Shown piece after piece: positions 54,405-64,000 of a stretch of 64,000 nt of DNA. A model generated the notes under the pieces. That model was not told the origin of the DNA. It searched no databases and was given only the letters and a program-made list of their open reading frames with translations. The DNA is from Linyphia triangularis (Eukaryota > Arthropoda > Arachnida > Araneae > Linyphiidae), in the NCBI GenBank assembly GCA_963978545.1, contig OZ021723.1, positions 5,214,273-5,278,272 of the forward strand, given 5' to 3'. The translations under genes and the position numbers were made by a program. Position 1 is the first letter of the stretch. Each line of letters opens with the position of its first letter.

Positions 54405-55201
54405 CGATGACTTAACATGGGCAATTAATCCATTTTAGCGGTGTGAAGACCTCGCCAAGCACAGGGTAGCATTATACTTTCACATCGCCTGATGTCAAGT
54501 TAAGTTTAGTATAGATTTTAATTAGTCTAAAAAACGCCATTTTAATATGGTCGGTTCAAAATAAAATGAAATGTAATATTAAAAACACAAGAGCCTGTGA
54601 TATATATATAATTCACATACCCTTGTCAAAATTGGTGGTTTTAACGTATACTTAAGAATTATATGTTTAAACTCAAGCAATTTATGAATGACTAACGATC
54701 GGCGAAAAAATATAATCTAAGGAGTGTCTCTTTGATAACACTGAAGAAATAAAAAAAAATTTTATAAAATTTTTATTGTTTTTAAAGTATGTGGTCTAAA
54801 AACAAATTCTACGGTTTAGTTACATAAATAAAGCAAGCGTTCTTATATTAAAAGTGGCGTTTCTCACATGTAATTAAAAGTTCTGATAGGTCTCCATAAA
54901 AAAGTGTTCCCATTCCTTAAAAGCTAAACTAAAAATCACTAGACCGTGCTTAATTTTGGTGGTGTGGTGAAGATATATCGATGTAAGTTGGATTTTAGTA
55001 TAGTTGAAACTAGTGTTATCATTCCTTAAAAGCTGTAAAAATTATTATACTAAACTACATCACTAGACGATAAATCATAGACAATTAATCCATTTTAGCG
55101 GACGTAATTCTTCACAATCTTTTGTTCTCTACAAGGTTGGTGAACATTCACGTCGCCTATCTATACTAAACTTCAACCTAACTTGACATCACTAAACGGT
55201 A
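54405..55201. repeat. MITE remnants and AT-rich spacer
   Basis: Partial copies of the TATACTAAAC MITE at about 54410-54515 and 55040-55160, separated by AT-rich sequence with no gene. Confidence 0.6.
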
Positions 55202-55556
55202 TGTCGTAAGGTGACGCCCGCTCCCTTTAGCCCAAAAATACATATAGATTACATTAATTAACCAATTAATCGTTTCCTGACAGTTTGCGTTGTGTTTTAA
55301 GTTAAAAAGCGTCAAATCTCACGGACGTGTTCGGGCAAGGTTCGTTGAAACATCTGGTTTTAACGAGACAGAGGACAGTAGGGTATACCAGACCCTTTAC
55401 TTTTAAACTGATTCATCAACCACCAGTGCAAACACAATTAAAACCACACAAAATTAAACCTCACAAAATCAAAACCTCACAAATTAATTCAAAAACACTT
55501 AAAAGGGGTTGAAGTGTTTTGGATGAGAACACTCATCCAAATGCCACTTCACCACA
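55202..55556 (-). repeat. LTR (3' on the minus strand), 355 bp
   Basis: TG...CA ends. Shares 55348-55556 with 57371-57572; differences include a deletion of AGGAC near the shared start and a few substitutions. Confidence 0.85.
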
Positions 55557-57002
55557 TTACACCCCATCCAAATATTTAAAAAAATTTAACATAGTTATTT
55601 ATGCATACAATACTAATTTTGCAACATAACATTCATTAATAAAACACAAGAAACAGAATAACTGCCTCTTACAATGCATATTACCAGATCCAATAACACA
55701 AAATTGTCATTACTAAAATATTACTCGACAGTTACAATTTGTCCAACTAAATTGATATGCAATATGAAGTAATTATCAAGTTTTCAATATATCACTCCAA
55801 CTTTCTATAATTCAATTTAAGAAATTAGTCATATGGAATATTTGGTATTCCGCAAAATGAAGTTTAAAATGCCTAATTAACTACAAATCAATGTCTAATT
55901 ATGTATCATATCATGCATGTGAAATATTTGGCATTCCATAAATTAAAATTTAAAACACTTAATTAACCACACATCAATAGAAAACAATATTTAATCTACC
56001 ATTAATCCCATTTTGCTTATACCGCAAAGATATATTCGAAAATCCCGGAATGGTAGTTCCCCCTTTTTTTTTCTTCTTTTCTTAAACACTCCTTTCGATA
56101 ACCTTCTTTCCACAACACACGCCGAATCGCCATTCTTTTTGGAGTTCTCTTATCCATAAATCAACCAACGTCGTTTCTCCTCCCCTAAATGACAGCTTAG
56201 TTTCGGAATGCACGCTCGACACCTGTGTCTGTAACAGCGACAGGCGACGGCCAACCCCTCACTTTTGAGTGGGTCCTATTGTTCAAATCCCCCCTTTTTT
56301 TGACCAATCATCGCGCTCTGACTGACTTATTGTCAGCAGTCTCCCCCTACGTCACCAATAAATTGTCCCATAGAAGCATGACAATTACATTTTTGTATTA
56401 TTAACTGTGTACACAAACATCCCAACAGTGCACTTAAATTTTCACCCCTTCTCAGAACCATCGTACATTTTTGTGAAGAACGCGTGATATAACTCGTAAT
56501 TTTTATATCCGATTACACCCCACGCGTAAAACATTAATTGTAAATTGTGACAAGAAGAATTAAGACTGTGTAAACCCAGTCTGGATGTGTTTGTTTAATT
56601 TTTTAAAAGTGAAAAGTGCATAGTGGTCAATTATGGCGAAATTTAATAGGAGCCCGCCTAAACGTGCATCCATCCACGTGTATCCATCATCATAAATCTA
56701 TCCTAGGCAACAGGTTAGTGTCCAATTAAAAACTTACTCAAGTTCTATAAAAAATGTTATAAAATGCCAACTTCATTATATCTATAAATTATTGGTATCC
56801 AAAATTATCGCTTGTGTAAAAGTGTGATAGTGCTCAAATGGATTATTCCATTCGTGAGCCAAAATTAACAAACAGAAGAAATATTAACAACTGCAGTTTT
56901 TTCTCGTACAATACTGAATGTGTTGTAATGAAGATTATTCATACATACAACAGTAATTTTTATAACCCAATACACCCCTTTACTTATTTAGTACTGATTA
57001 CT
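55557..57002. other. Retrotransposon interior without a gene
   Basis: About 1.4 kb between the LTR and the integrase tail. No envelope or other frame recognised. A phrase around CATCAATGTCTAATTA-like words is loosely repeated (55885 and 55970). Confidence 0.5.
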
Positions 57003-57287
57003 TTATTTACTACTATTTACTGAATATACTGCTTGCTGAATACTGTGACTCCCGAAAAGAAATAATTGAGCTTCCCATCTTTTTTGTGTTGTTTTTAACT
57101 TTGAGACCGAAATGTCCCATTCTAATTTGCTAGTATCGTCTTGTACAGTTACTATCGATGGTGATTTGATGGCCACGACTTCAAATGGTCCCTCAAACTT
57201 TTCCTTTAAGAATATCCCCGGCTTATTGATATACACGGTTTGTGTGAAATTCACCTCTCCGTCATATAAACACATCCCGCTTGACAT
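57003..57287 (-). pseudogene. Ty3-like integrase C-terminal tail
   Basis: The frame reads EGPFEVVAIKSPSIVTVQ and ends a strand with DISVSKLK, the chromoviral/Ty3 integrase C-terminal barrel pattern (G-P-F/Y-x-V ... V-x-x-x-L-K). It has no upstream integrase core because the deletion junction with the 5' LTR is about 80 bp away. Confidence 0.7.
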
Positions 57288-57370
57288 TCAGCATCGAAAT
57301 ATATCCGACTTGCATTCGCTCTAAGCCAGCCCAGACTGACAAAACTCTCCTAACACAACTCTTTCCCCCA

Positions 57371-57572
57371 AAACATCTGGTTTTAACGAGACAGTAGGGT
57401 ATACCAGACCCTTTACTTTTAAACTGATTCATCAACCACCAGTGCAAACACAATTAAAACCACACAAAATTAAACCTCACAAAATCAAAACCTCACAAAT
57501 TAATTCAAAAACACTTAAAAGGTGTTGAAGTGTTTTGGGTGAGAACACTCATCCAAATACCACTTCACCACA
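57371..57572 (-). repeat. Partial LTR (5' on the minus strand)
   Basis: About 200 bp matching the end of 55202-55556 and terminating CTTCACCACA next to CGGTA. Its inner part is missing. Confidence 0.85.
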
Positions 57573-57773
57573 CGGTAGATCGTCACAGTGCTCATAAGTA
57601 TTTAATCCATTTTGGTAGCGTGAAAGCATAATGTTCGCCAACCCTGTAGAGAACAAAAGGCTATAAGGTTTGGCGAGAATTATGTCTTCACTCTGCTAAA
57701 ATGGATTAACTGCCTATGAGCACGCTGAAGATCTATCGTCTAGTAATGTCAAGTTAAGTTGGAGTTTAGTATA
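57573..57773. mobile_element. Right part of the MITE interrupted by the retrotransposon
   Basis: Matches 44875-45074 almost exactly, ending GGAGTTTAGTATA. The left part is 55162-55201. Confidence 0.9.
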
Positions 57774-58528
57774 GTGATGTCAAGTTAAGTTGAAATTTAG
57801 TATAGTCGAAACTACCATTCCTAAACTTTGTAAAAAAATTACACCGAACATTTGAAGAAATCCCACTATAATCGAAATATTTAGCCAACGCAGTCAGGAG
57901 AAATGACGTTTCTATCAAACCCGTGAGTATATAATAGATTATGAATATAAAAGTATTTATTTTTTTATTTCTGCTTCCAAAACAGTCTTACTTTTTAATT
58001 TGTGCGAATTGGAAATAAAGTTACATCAATTTTAAAACAGATAGTCTGATGTCAAATGAAACCGGAAGTAACATTCCGAAACCGGAAACCATAAAAAATA
58101 GCTTTGTTTTATTGTTTTTTTATCAAATAAATTCTTAATATTATTTTTATATATTTAAATATTGTTTCTATAAATATTACAGCACTTTTCTATAGTTAAT
58201 TTATTTTATTTCGAATAATGGCAATGCACTCTCATTTGGATTTGTTTACATTTGCAGAGCTCAATTTTGTTTATCTGAAATATTTCATTTATTCATAATT
58301 TACTACACAGTTTCTTTATAATTTTTGATAAAAATACGATAAAACATATCAGAAAATGGATAAAGTCAAGAGTTATCGCTCTAAAAAGCGAAAATATTAT
58401 GGAAACCAGATGCCGTGATGAATTCCGAGAATGCGACGCCCCGTGCCGAAAACTGCAAGCTCTTCAAAACTTGGCAATTTATCAGCTGTAAGTTTAAATT
58501 ACACTTGCACAGATGAAGATATCTACAG
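57679..58528 (+). repeat. Direct repeat, copy B (pairs with 1-851)
   Basis: 850 bp matching the first 851 bases of the window. It runs from within the MITE into the Mutator-like gene, and unlike copy A the gene continues past the end of the shared block. Confidence 0.95.
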
Positions 58529-58811
58529 TAATTGCATAATTACATTGATAACTGTATTTTCAATATTGTGCTGCCCATCTTGCCTGAGAAAGGAATTGTG
58601 CCTACAAAAGGAGTCCAGATTTGGTTCATGCTTCAACTTTGAACTAAAATGCAAGGCATGCACATTTGTGAAAGGTTTTTCTTCTACTCAAAAGTCTAAT
58701 AAACTCAACGAGATCAACACATTGCTTGTTTTAGCTTTGAGGCTAATTGGAAAAAGTTACACAGCTGGAAAGAAACTATTCTATTTGTTAAATTTGCCTT
58801 TAGTAGTATAA
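58356..58811 (+). pseudogene. Mutator-like transposase, N-terminal part
   Basis: Starts MDKVKSYRSKKRKYYGNQ at 58356, hits stops, and continues in the frame 58431-58811: ASSSKLGNLSAVSLNYTC, then CCPSCLRKELCLQ and CKACTFVKGFSSTQKS (two C-x2-C pairs with an E-x-C-K-x-C pattern, probably a zinc ribbon), then NTLLVLALRLIGKSYTAGKK. This order is the N-terminal part of the family annotated as Mutator-like transposase domain proteins in arthropods. It ends at 58811 without the catalytic region, so it is a truncated relic. Confidence 0.65.
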
Positions 58812-59631
58812 TTTGTTGACTTCTGGACTATAGCCCTCTATAAATTTTGTTGAATTCTGGACTATCGATGTTTCAAGTGTTGACACCTGGACTTAATTAG
58901 ATTAAAAGTTTATATATCCGTGAATGAATATCAAAAAGTGATGTCACAACCGTTAAAAACATAAAAAGTCAGCATTTAGTCTTTTTCATAAGTAGTTTAT
59001 GATGTATTACCAGTTTATTTAAGTATAGTTATAATTTTTCACTGTGATAATCAAGTTGTACTTTGTAAAAGTTTTAAAATCTTTTGATCTTTATATTTGA
59101 AAATGGTAAATAATATTTATATCGACATATATATTTTGTAGAAACAAATATCCTCACACTTGTCTTAAAATAAAAGTAGAATGTGATTTTTTTAAACTTT
59201 TACTTCCATCCAACTTAGTTATGTTACTTTATATTTTGAAAGAAGGAAAACCAAGTTAATCTGTAGCATCTATTTTTCTTTGGTTTTATATTGTAAATTT
59301 ATAAAAATCGAATTAAATAGAAAACTCACAAAGTAAAAAAAAGAAACTCACATGAATATGATCACATGATTTTATTGTTCTATTTATTTACATTGTTTAT
59401 TAAAGAGTCATACATTAATAAATATGCTTTACACAATTAACATTTAAAAATTATTTAAATTGTATTTGTTACAGCATTATATTTTTAACAAAAAGAATAA
59501 TAAAGAAAGAATTTCATAGTGTAATTTATTCACTATGTATATAAATTATTACATAATATAAGTATATTTCATATAAATATATTTTATATATAAGTACAAT
59601 ATATTTCATAATATATAAGTACAATATAATA
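58812..59631. other. Intergenic, nothing recognised
   Basis: AT-rich; short TATATTTCATAATATATAAG-type repeats near 59560-59635. Confidence 0.5.
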
Positions 59632-62600
59632 TTAATACATTTTTGTTGCAAAATGTCCAAATGGCAAACAGTTCGTTGCATCGTACATATACATCTTGTC
59701 ATAGAAACTACATAGACTTGTTTTATTTTGTGTAACTGTAGATACAATGTGATTTTTAGACATAATATTTGTTTGTTTGTTTCTAATCACCCCATCTGTT
59801 CTTAAAATATTTACATATTGTTCATGTTTCAACTGATTTTTCACAACACACTTCTTTGTGCCTTTACATGTAAGCTTATTCTCTTCTCCAAACACATAAC
59901 TATACATTTTTGGACGCAAAGCACAGAACTCTGAAATGGGTATACCTCTAGTTTCATCTTTCAAATATCCTAAACAAGCCTCATTAGCTTTCGAGTATAA
60001 ACTATGAGAAGGGTGATAATTTGAAAAGTCTAAACAATTTTTGAACTTTTTAGATAGGTCAGCATATACATCTTTAGTAAATATTTCTAAACAAAGTGAG
60101 TCAGTGTCAGTGTATAACAAACTTATTTTTTCTCTATAAGTAGGTTTTAAAATGTCGTAAAATAGTTCAAACATTTTTAATTTGCTTAAATCCAATACAG
60201 AAAAACCTATGTAGACAGGTTGATTTAGAAAAAGATTTGACTTTAAAATTTTGAATATCGCACATGAATCATTAAGTATGGAAAAAAATTCTAAACCCGG
60301 ATCTGCCAGGAATCTTTTACATTGCTTTTCATTTAATGCAACTTTAACATTAACATGTTTTCTTAAATTCATACAGGTGCGTCCAAAGAATGCATTATTA
60401 AAGAGTTTGAAGAAATCTTTATCAAAAGAATTGCATGCGTTTTTTCTTTTGTCATTGTTAAACAAAATATAATTCTGTAACCAATATGATTGCTTAAATT
60501 TAATAATTCGATGAATTTTTTTAATTTTCAAGCCATGTTTAATATAAAATTGTAAGTTCAAATAATGAACTACATATTTTTTCTTTTCATGGAAAGTGTT
60601 TAAAAGTTTTTTATTTCTTCCATTAAACTTCAAACTTAACTTCTCCAAAATGTGTTTTTGATAAGAAGAAAGCATGTTATAATTTACTGTTTCATGATTA
60701 GGTGCTAATGGGAATGATTTGTGTAGATCATGGATATCAGGAGGGTAATATAAATCAATTTCTAAAATAAATCCAATTTGAGAATCTTTATCGAAAGCCA
60801 TTAAATCGAAACAATCAATTTCATCCTGTGATAGCCATTGGAAATTTGAAAAAGGAAGTTTGTAACCACTCATTATTGTCCCATACAGATTGTTAAAATC
60901 AACAGATAAAATAAAACTTGACGGTGAAGATTTATTAAAATTTTCTAAGTAAGTGTTGTTAGCTTTAGCAAAACGTTTGGAGACAAAACACATTCCTCCT
61001 CGGATCCCCGACTCTATCATGAGGTACATATCAATATCTGTAAGTAATTCCAATGTGATTTTAGTATTTTTTAATCCTGCCATCCACGTTAAACTTGGAG
61101 TAGTGAAGAAATGTACTGGATCTAACTCATAATAACTCATGCTTAGTTTTCGAAAGTTCTCAAATACTTCTGCAAGTAAAATAACATCAGAATCCAAATA
61201 TAAACGCAAATAGTCTTTTAAAGTTGAACATTTAAATGTAGAAAATATAACTTTAGCTAATTTATAATTATCATTAGAAATATTCTCATTATTTAAATCG
61301 TTGAAAAATGCAGATTTCGGAGGAAGTTTTTCTTCTTCTAAAACTTCAAGGGAGTCTAAGTTATTATACGGAAAGAAACCTTTCCTTAACAAAAGCTGCC
61401 TACAATCATATGACCCAAAAAAAGAATGAAAAATCGAAAAATTATGCTTACTTGTTTTCAAATTTTCTACCAGATCGCTTAATTTTGATGGAAGGAATAA
61501 GAAACTATCGAGAAATCGTATATTGTCTAAACTGAAAGATGTGCATTTTTGTGAGTTAACTGGAATAATTGTAAGTTTTTGGCCTAAATCACTAGATATT
61601 TCTTTAAGAATTAAATGAGAATCGTATCCTCTTAAGTTATGTATAACAACAGGGAGAAAATTAGAAAATTTGTAGTTTTACATCCTTGACAAGCTTTGCC
61701 TAACACTCTTCCTGTTAAATGATCATGATTTCTAACACTTATAGTTTCTGTTGAAAACATATTTCCACATAAATGACATCTGTCAGAACTAACAATATCA
61801 CATTCATTCATTGGAATATTTTTTTCCATATATTGAATTACGGCTTTTGAAATATTTTGCAAGCATGAAATAAAATTTGAAACTACATTTAAACCACAGT
61901 GAAATTTGTGAAACACTATTTTTTTTTCATTATCAATAAGAATTAAAGAATATGCAACTGGTTTGTGGTTTTGTTTTGTTATTGAAAATGATGTATTTGT
62001 ACTCGGTTCCGCTGAAAGTACTCGCTGAGTGATACATTCAAAATCTGCATACACACAAAATGGGTGAAAAAACATTTTGTGAAAAGCATTAAATGTTAAG
62101 TATTTATGATCAGGCGTAGGAAGGGAAACCTTTTGCGGAGCATTGTGTAAACATCTCTTAATATGGTTATCTAAAGTTGTCTGTCGAGAAAAACCCATTA
62201 AACAATTTTTACAATATTTGTGAATTCCATGTTTTTCATGTAACAATTTGTTAAAGTTTCTTATTAAAAAATAATGTTTTTTATACAACAAAAGGTCAAT
62301 TTCTTTATAAATATTAAGTTTACTCTTATATATAGGATAAATTTCATTTTGAAATTCATATACATTTATCGAAATTTTATTTTTATTTTCGAACTTCGTT
62401 ATGTCACTTATTTTAACTGGAAATGTTAAAAAATCATACGACAAAAATTTCAAATATTTTCTATACACAGACTCTGAAGATTTATTATAAGTTTGTGGAA
62501 ATAAGCCAGCTAAAATTGAAAATATAAAACACATATAATTTTGACATTTTACATTAAGTAAGCATTTCTTATTTACTAATTTTTTGGGTAAGGATACATC

Positions 62601-63002
62601 TAAACAACCACCTTCTTTTTCTTTATATTTTCCAACGTGAACTTCTACGAAGTCTATACTTTTTATACTCCATCCAGAACCAAAATTCAAAAAATCTTCA
62701 ATTCTTTTTAGAATTTTTAAAAATGAGGAATTAATTTTTTCATTTATCTCGTATATGGAAAGTAATCGTTCTGTATTAGAATTAAAATAAAAAGAATGAA
62801 AAGTTAATTCATTATCTCTAATTTTTTCAAAAGTTACTTTAAGAGAGATGATAAATCGAAGTCGAGTATTTTCTTCTTTTAAAATATTAAAAATGTCATC
62901 TTTACAATTATTAAATACAATTATAGGATCAATACAATTTATAATATCTTTCTTAAAAGAACGAATAAAATTTCTAAAAGCTTGAGCTTTAACATAAAAC
63001 AT
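59632..63002 (-). pseudogene. Protein-primed family B DNA polymerase (Polinton/adintovirus type), one frameshift
   Basis: Two frames, 61632-63002 and 59632 to about 61660, read as one protein of about 1120 residues with one shift near 61660-61675. Order of elements: a conserved N-terminal region (FGSGWSIKS; LNVKCQNYMCFIFSIL), a C2H2-like finger (YCKNCLMGF...H...C), the exonuclease motif YADFE, an endonuclease-VII-like finger (CHLCG...NHDHLTG...CQGC), the Exo II region (NLRGYDSHLI), the Exo III region (YLDSDVILLAEVF), and polymerase motifs DFNNLYGTIMSG, NAFFGRTCMNLRK and YTDTDSL with both catalytic Asp. Such enzymes copy linear dsDNA genomes from a terminal protein. The gene is nearly intact apart from the shift. 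No integrase, ATPase or capsid gene of a Polinton is nearby. Confidence 0.88.
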
Positions 63003-63026
63003 ATTTATATATAATATATTTATATA

Positions 63027-63330
63027 ATCAATTTTTATATTATATAAACATTTAGTACTTCAAATACTCAATTGAAACACATAACACACTTATTCAGAGT
63101 GTTTCTTCACATGTTGTTCTAACATTTTTAAAGCTTTAAGTACTTGATCTAAATCTGTTAATGGAACGTTGATAAACTTCTTTCTATCCGAATCTTTTTT
63201 CTTTTTTGCTAAAAGATAAATAAAATACTTTCTTAAATTTTTTTACTTCCACTACAAATCCATCCGCAACGTATATAGAGATGGGGTATATCTTTCTCAT
63301 GTAGTTCTAAATCATCTTTCAAGTATATAA
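63027..63330 (-). pseudogene. First copy of a duplicated small gene, frameshifted
   Basis: Duplicate of 63328-63630. The frame from the stop at 63090 matches the C-terminus LKALKMLEQHVKKHSE equivalent, then an extra T and a lost GG (relative to the other copy) break it. Confidence 0.8.
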
Positions 63331-63393
63331 TCAATTTTTATATTATATAAACATTTAGGTACTTCAAATACTCAATTGAAACACATAACACAC

Positions 63394-63703
63394 TTATTCA
63401 GAGTGTTTCTTCACATGTTGTTCTAACATTTTTAAAGCTTTAAGTACTTGATCTAAATCTGTTAATGGAACGTTGATAAACTTCTTTCTATCCGAATCTT
63501 TTTCTTTTTTGCTAAAAGATAAATAAAATACTTTCTTAAATTTTTTTACTTCCACTGCAAATCCACCCGCAACGTATATAGAGATGGGGGGTATATCTTC
63601 CTCGTGTAGTTCTAAATCATCTTTCAAGATTATGTCGAAAGTTGACTTGACGTTGAAGGATGACTTTACACTTTTTGTTGGCTGGTCATCAGTTAAATAG
63701 GAA
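63394..63703 (-). CDS. Unknown small protein beside pPolB, possibly a PC4-like fold
   Basis: Open from a likely splice acceptor (ACTTTTAG ending at 63704) to the stop at 63394, about 102 residues, with no ATG; it may be a 3' exon. It reads FNVKSTFDIILKDDLELHEE, then FAVEVKKFKKVFYLSFSKKE, then VPLTDLDQVLKALKML. The basic strand pair followed by a linker and a C-terminal helix is reminiscent of the PC4/Sub1 single-strand-DNA-binding fold, but this is a weak shape-based guess. Located head-to-tail upstream of pPolB; a 300-bp tandem duplication produced a second, broken copy between them. Confidence 0.45.
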
Positions 63704-63719
63704 TCTAAAAGTTTAAGTT

Positions 63720-63910
63720 ATGAAAAATTATTTTAATATAATACAAACTATATATAGTAATATTATAATAAAATACAAAACTATATACAGTAATTTTCAT
63801 AATACAATACAAATTATAAGATACAAAACTATATACAATAACATTATAATACAATTCAAAATATAAAATGCAAAAACTATATACAATAATGTTATAATAC
63901 AATATAAATT
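63720..63910. repeat. AT-rich tandem repeat, about 40-bp period
   Basis: AAACTATATACAGTAAT-type words followed by TATAATACAA recur about five times with divergence. Confidence 0.7.
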
Positions 63911-64000
63911 TAAAGCTACAAAGCTACTTGTGTTGGTCACTGCATGTCTCTTTTTTCTACAAAAAGATTTAAAGCTACTAACCTACCTAAAAATACAAAA

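Larger units (their letters stand above)
55202..57572 (-). mobile_element. Deleted LTR retrotransposon inside a MITE
   Basis: A 355-bp LTR (55202-55556) begins TGTCGTAAGG and ends CTTCACCACA; its last 200 bp recur at 57371-57572. The 5-bp CGGTA flanks both outer ends (55197-55201 and 57573-57577), and the two flanks together form the TATACTAAAC MITE. On the minus strand the right LTR is the 5' one; its downstream third and all of gag and most of pol are deleted, leaving only an integrase tail. Confidence 0.85.

Noticed and set aside
59526..59747. Small minus-strand frame at the polymerase 3' end
   Set aside because: AT-rich Tyr/Ile translation in a different frame overlapping the pPolB terminus.

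Overview
The window looks like AT-rich nuclear DNA of an invertebrate animal. Genes have GT-AG introns, two exons encode the mitochondrial unfoldase ClpX, there is an innexin fragment (innexins are invertebrate gap-junction proteins), tRNA-derived SINEs occur, and most of the rest is transposable elements. The gag type and the mix of YqaJ, BEL/Pao, piggyBac and hAT elements suggest an arthropod, perhaps a chelicerate; that assignment is inference. The only confident host gene is CLPX (minus strand, exons at 22595-22766 and 20448-20627). The next downstream exon was not found in the 20 kb to its left.

Layout. 1-2840: a duplicated repeat with a Mutator-like transposase start, a TTAA-flanked palindromic element, and three head-to-tail copies of a Bcl-2-like gene (one intact, one with a stop, one remnant). 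2.8-5.1 kb: a RING-H2 protein, an unknown 130-residue protein and a second RING fragment. 5.4-7.4 kb: a decayed mobile-element gene flanked by seven copies of a 14-bp motif. 8.8-11.4 kb: a broken Nudix gene and the first copy of an unrecognised protein (called gene X here). 12.57-18.57 kb: a 6-kb ISL2EU-type Harbinger transposon with a YqaJ/SWIM gene and a DDE nuclease. 19.9-22.8 kb: innexin fragment and CLPX exons. 24.2-29.8 kb: a hAT element inside a piggyBac remnant, then a BEL/Pao tail with its LTR. 30.8-37.0 kb: a Ty3-like LTR retrotransposon with near-identical LTRs, its reverse transcriptase split by another hAT element. 37.0-42.4 kb: a visibly GC-richer island with two unrecognised genes, strong TATA boxes, four 240-bp tandem repeats each with a perfect heat-shock element, two RNA-like hairpins and a tandem CAACGTTG array. 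42.4-46.2 kb: (AT)n tracts, two tRNA-like elements and an array of long palindromes. 46.5-53.1 kb: an SP-rich unknown, an AlkB-family dioxygenase, a small unknown and gene X copy 2 split by a hAT element. 53.2-58.8 kb: tandem duplications, a deleted LTR retrotransposon inside a MITE, and the second copy of the window's first 851 bases. 59.6-63.7 kb: a protein-primed family B DNA polymerase of Polinton/adintovirus type and a tandemly duplicated small gene.

Working view. Short, mostly intronless genes (Bcl-2-like, RING-H2, Nudix, AlkB, gene X, pPolB and neighbours), several with a TATA box about 45-60 bp upstream of the ATG, are scattered among the transposons. The mix resembles the accessory gene set of large dsDNA viruses or Polinton-like elements, so part of the window may be relics of integrated virus-like elements. 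No capsid, packaging ATPase or integrase gene was recognised, so this stays a hypothesis. Boundaries of many mobile elements are supported by target-site duplications read directly from the sequence.
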